From: CAZHPA01 sp964533945
GTDB taxonomy: Bacteria; Bacillota; Clostridia; Lachnospirales; WRBF01
DNA: 15,708 nucleotides
Direction: 5' to 3'
Assembly (NCBI GenBank): GCA_964533945.1
Contig: CAZHPA010000041.1
Location: forward strand, 1-15,708
Shown: in pieces, positions 14,539 to 15,708 of the stretch
Position numbering within the stretch: position 1 is the first letter of the stretch
Layout: the number at the start of each line of letters is the position of its first letter
Made by a program: the position numbers and the translations under genes
Notes under the pieces: generated by a model
Told to the model about the DNA's origin: nothing
The model's database searches: none
What the model saw: only the letters and a program-made list of their open reading frames with translations

Positions 14539-14554
14539 TTGGTTTTATAAAAAG

Positions 14555-15625
14555 TTACTCTATCATTCTATGCGCAGCTAAATTACTTTTTAAAATAACA
14601 ATCGGGCGAACATGGAGGGTGCTGTTTGAAGGATACTCTCCCTTTACAACATAGTTAAACAGCACTTGCATAGCTATATGTCCTTGTCTTTCAATTCTTT
14701 TATCTATAATGGCCGTTAAAACACCACGGCGCAACAATTCGTCGCTTTCCTCGAAGCTGTCGTTACCTATTAATTTAATATCTTTAAGTCCAAGCTCTGT
14801 TACGGCTTTGCACATTTGAATTGTGTGCCTTGCACTGCATGAATAAATTGCAAACACATCGGGGTGTTGTAATAAAAAATCTTTTATTTGATTGTATGCA
14901 ATAGAAGTATCTGAATTATAGGCACGCAATAGCACAGTGTTAGGTGCATTTTCTTTTATATAGTTTTCAAACCCGTTTGAGTTGTCGTATTGATCCATCA
15001 TCGTAAGATTGCCTATAAGATTGCCTGTTACAATTACTTTATGGCTTGTGTCTTTTGGATAGAAAGTTGTAATAAGTTCTGCCGCAAGCCTTCCGGCAAC
15101 TTCATCATAGCTTTTTACGCAGCAAAAACGATATTCGCTATGTAAATCGGAGCCAATAAGCACAACAGGAATGCCTTTTTTAGCGATTTTTTCAATAAAA
15201 AAGGAAGATTGGCTATGTTGGGAAGCAATAGTAAGTACTCCATCAATGTTGTCGGATTCATTTTCAAAAATTTCCTTCATAACAGCGCCGTTAGCTTCGG
15301 CTGTTAAAGGATATAAAAACTCAACGGATTCGGGGTTAAATTCTGCCACGCTGCTAAGATATTGACGCACGCCTTTCCATAAACTTAAGTAGTAATAGCG
15401 GTTTTCCATAGTTGGTTCAGGAAATGCTACAGCAAATTTAATGCGCTTGCGTTTTAGTGAAGCTGCCATATAGTTTGAGCGATAGCCCATTTGAGAAGCT
15501 GTTTTCAATACCTCTATACGTGTTTCGTCGCTTATACGTCCTTTGCCTTGTAAAGCTCGGTGTACGGTGGTGGCACTAACCCCCATTTGGCGCGCAATGT
15601 CTTTAATTGTTACGTTTGTGTGCAT
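14555..15625 (-). CDS. LacI family transcriptional regulator of uronate catabolism
   Basis: A 356-aa regulator with an N-terminal LacI helix-turn-helix (VTIKDIARQMGVSATTVHRALQGKGRIS, about residues 5-32) and a hinge region (RSNYMAASLKRKR, 49-61). A periplasmic-binding-protein-like sugar domain (about 64-350) follows. It heads the uronate operon and probably senses an intermediate such as KDG or a uronate; KdgR in Bacillus is a LacI-type regulator with this role, but orthology cannot be shown here. A GGAGG lies 9 nt before the ATG. The promoter and a CG-centred operator candidate sit directly upstream, suggesting autoregulation of the whole operon. Confidence 0.9.
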   Translation of the reverse strand: MHTNVTIKDIARQMGVSATTVHRALQGKGRISDETRIEVLKTASQMGYRSNYMAASLKRKRIKFAVAFPEPTMENRYYYLSLWKGVRQYLSSVAEFNPESVEFLYPLTAEANGAVMKEIFENESDNIDGVLTIASQHSQSSFFIEKIAKKGIPVVLIGSDLHSEYRFCCVKSYDEVAGRLAAELITTFYPKDTSHKVIVTGNLIGNLTMMDQYDNSNGFENYIKENAPNTVLLRAYNSDTSIAYNQIKDFLLQHPDVFAIYSCSARHTIQMCKAVTELGLKDIKLIGNDSFEESDELLRRGVLTAIIDKRIERQGHIAMQVLFNYVVKGEYPSNSTLHVRPIVILKSNLAAHRMIE

Positions 15626-15656
15626 TTTAATCCACCTCCATACTTTTCATTATTTA

Positions 15657-15685
15657 ATTATAAAGCATACAATTTTATTTGTCAA
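15657..15685 (-). promoter_or_regulatory. Sigma-A promoter of the uronate operon
   Basis: On the - strand a perfect TTGACA (15680-15685) and a perfect TATAAT (15657-15662) are separated by exactly 17 nt. Transcription would start near 15650, about 25 nt before the regulator's start codon. This is the best promoter in the window and would drive all seven genes. Confidence 0.88.
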
Positions 15686-15693
15686 CATAATGA

Positions 15694-15705
15694 GTAAACG
15701 TTTTC
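15694..15705 (-). promoter_or_regulatory. Candidate LacI/CcpA-type operator
   Basis: The element GAAAACGTTTAC contains the perfect palindrome AAACGTTT centred on CG, the hallmark of LacI-family operators. It resembles the CcpA catabolite-response element (cre) but differs from the consensus at its outer bases. It lies 8 nt upstream of the -35, centred about 50 nt before the predicted start. It could bind the adjacent regulator or CcpA, or serve a divergent gene beyond the window. Confidence 0.5.
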
Positions 15706-15708
15706 GCA

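Overview
The window looks like chromosomal DNA from a low-GC, spore-forming member of the Clostridia (Bacillota). Reasons: AT-rich coding with strong AGGAGG-type ribosome binding sites; a GerW/YtfJ sporulation protein next to a DUF2953 protein; an rplS - signal peptidase I - rbgA order typical of Firmicutes; and a compact uronate-catabolism operon under a LacI-type regulator. I cannot name the genus.

Left end (1-280): the 3' end of a 5S rRNA and a tRNA-Asn(GUU) close an rRNA operon. A + strand terminator and a - strand terminator lie back to back, the second belonging to a convergent inositol-monophosphatase family gene (280-1065, - strand).

1066-2306 is a sparse stretch. It holds a 43-codon gene with a consensus ribosome binding site and its own strong terminator, then a solitary IS607-type serine recombinase (TnpA) with no TnpB beside it.

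2425-4630 (+ strand) is a tight four-gene unit: an unrecognised 105-aa protein, a DUF1461/TIGR01906 membrane protein, a DUF2953 membrane protein and GerW. The last two point to spore formation or germination. 4680-6601 is housekeeping: rplS with its own promoter, a structured leader and a terminator, followed by lepB and rbgA. A probable lipoprotein polysaccharide deacetylase (6690-7928) ends the + strand half. A terminator after it overlaps a 14-codon, leader-peptide-like reading frame.

8037-15625 (- strand) is one operon, read right to left: lacI-type regulator, uxaC, kduI, kduD, a GltD-like Fe-S flavoprotein, a KDPG aldolase fused to a C-terminal VOC (glyoxalase-fold) domain, and kdgK. All gaps are 19-41 nt. 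A near-consensus sigma-A promoter and a CG-centred LacI-type half-palindrome lie upstream, at the right edge. KduI and KduD turn the unsaturated uronate released from pectin or glycosaminoglycans into 2-keto-3-deoxygluconate (KDG). KdgK phosphorylates KDG, and the aldolase cleaves KDPG to pyruvate and glyceraldehyde-3-phosphate. UxaC feeds in galacturonate/glucuronate, but the reductase and dehydratase normally needed after it are not in the window. Lyases and transporters are also absent and may lie beyond the right edge.

I see no CRISPR array, prophage or obvious defence system. The least ordinary items are the GltD-like protein inside the uronate operon, the aldolase-VOC fusion, the orphan IS607 recombinase, the terminator-embedded mini-ORF and the 43-aa gene.
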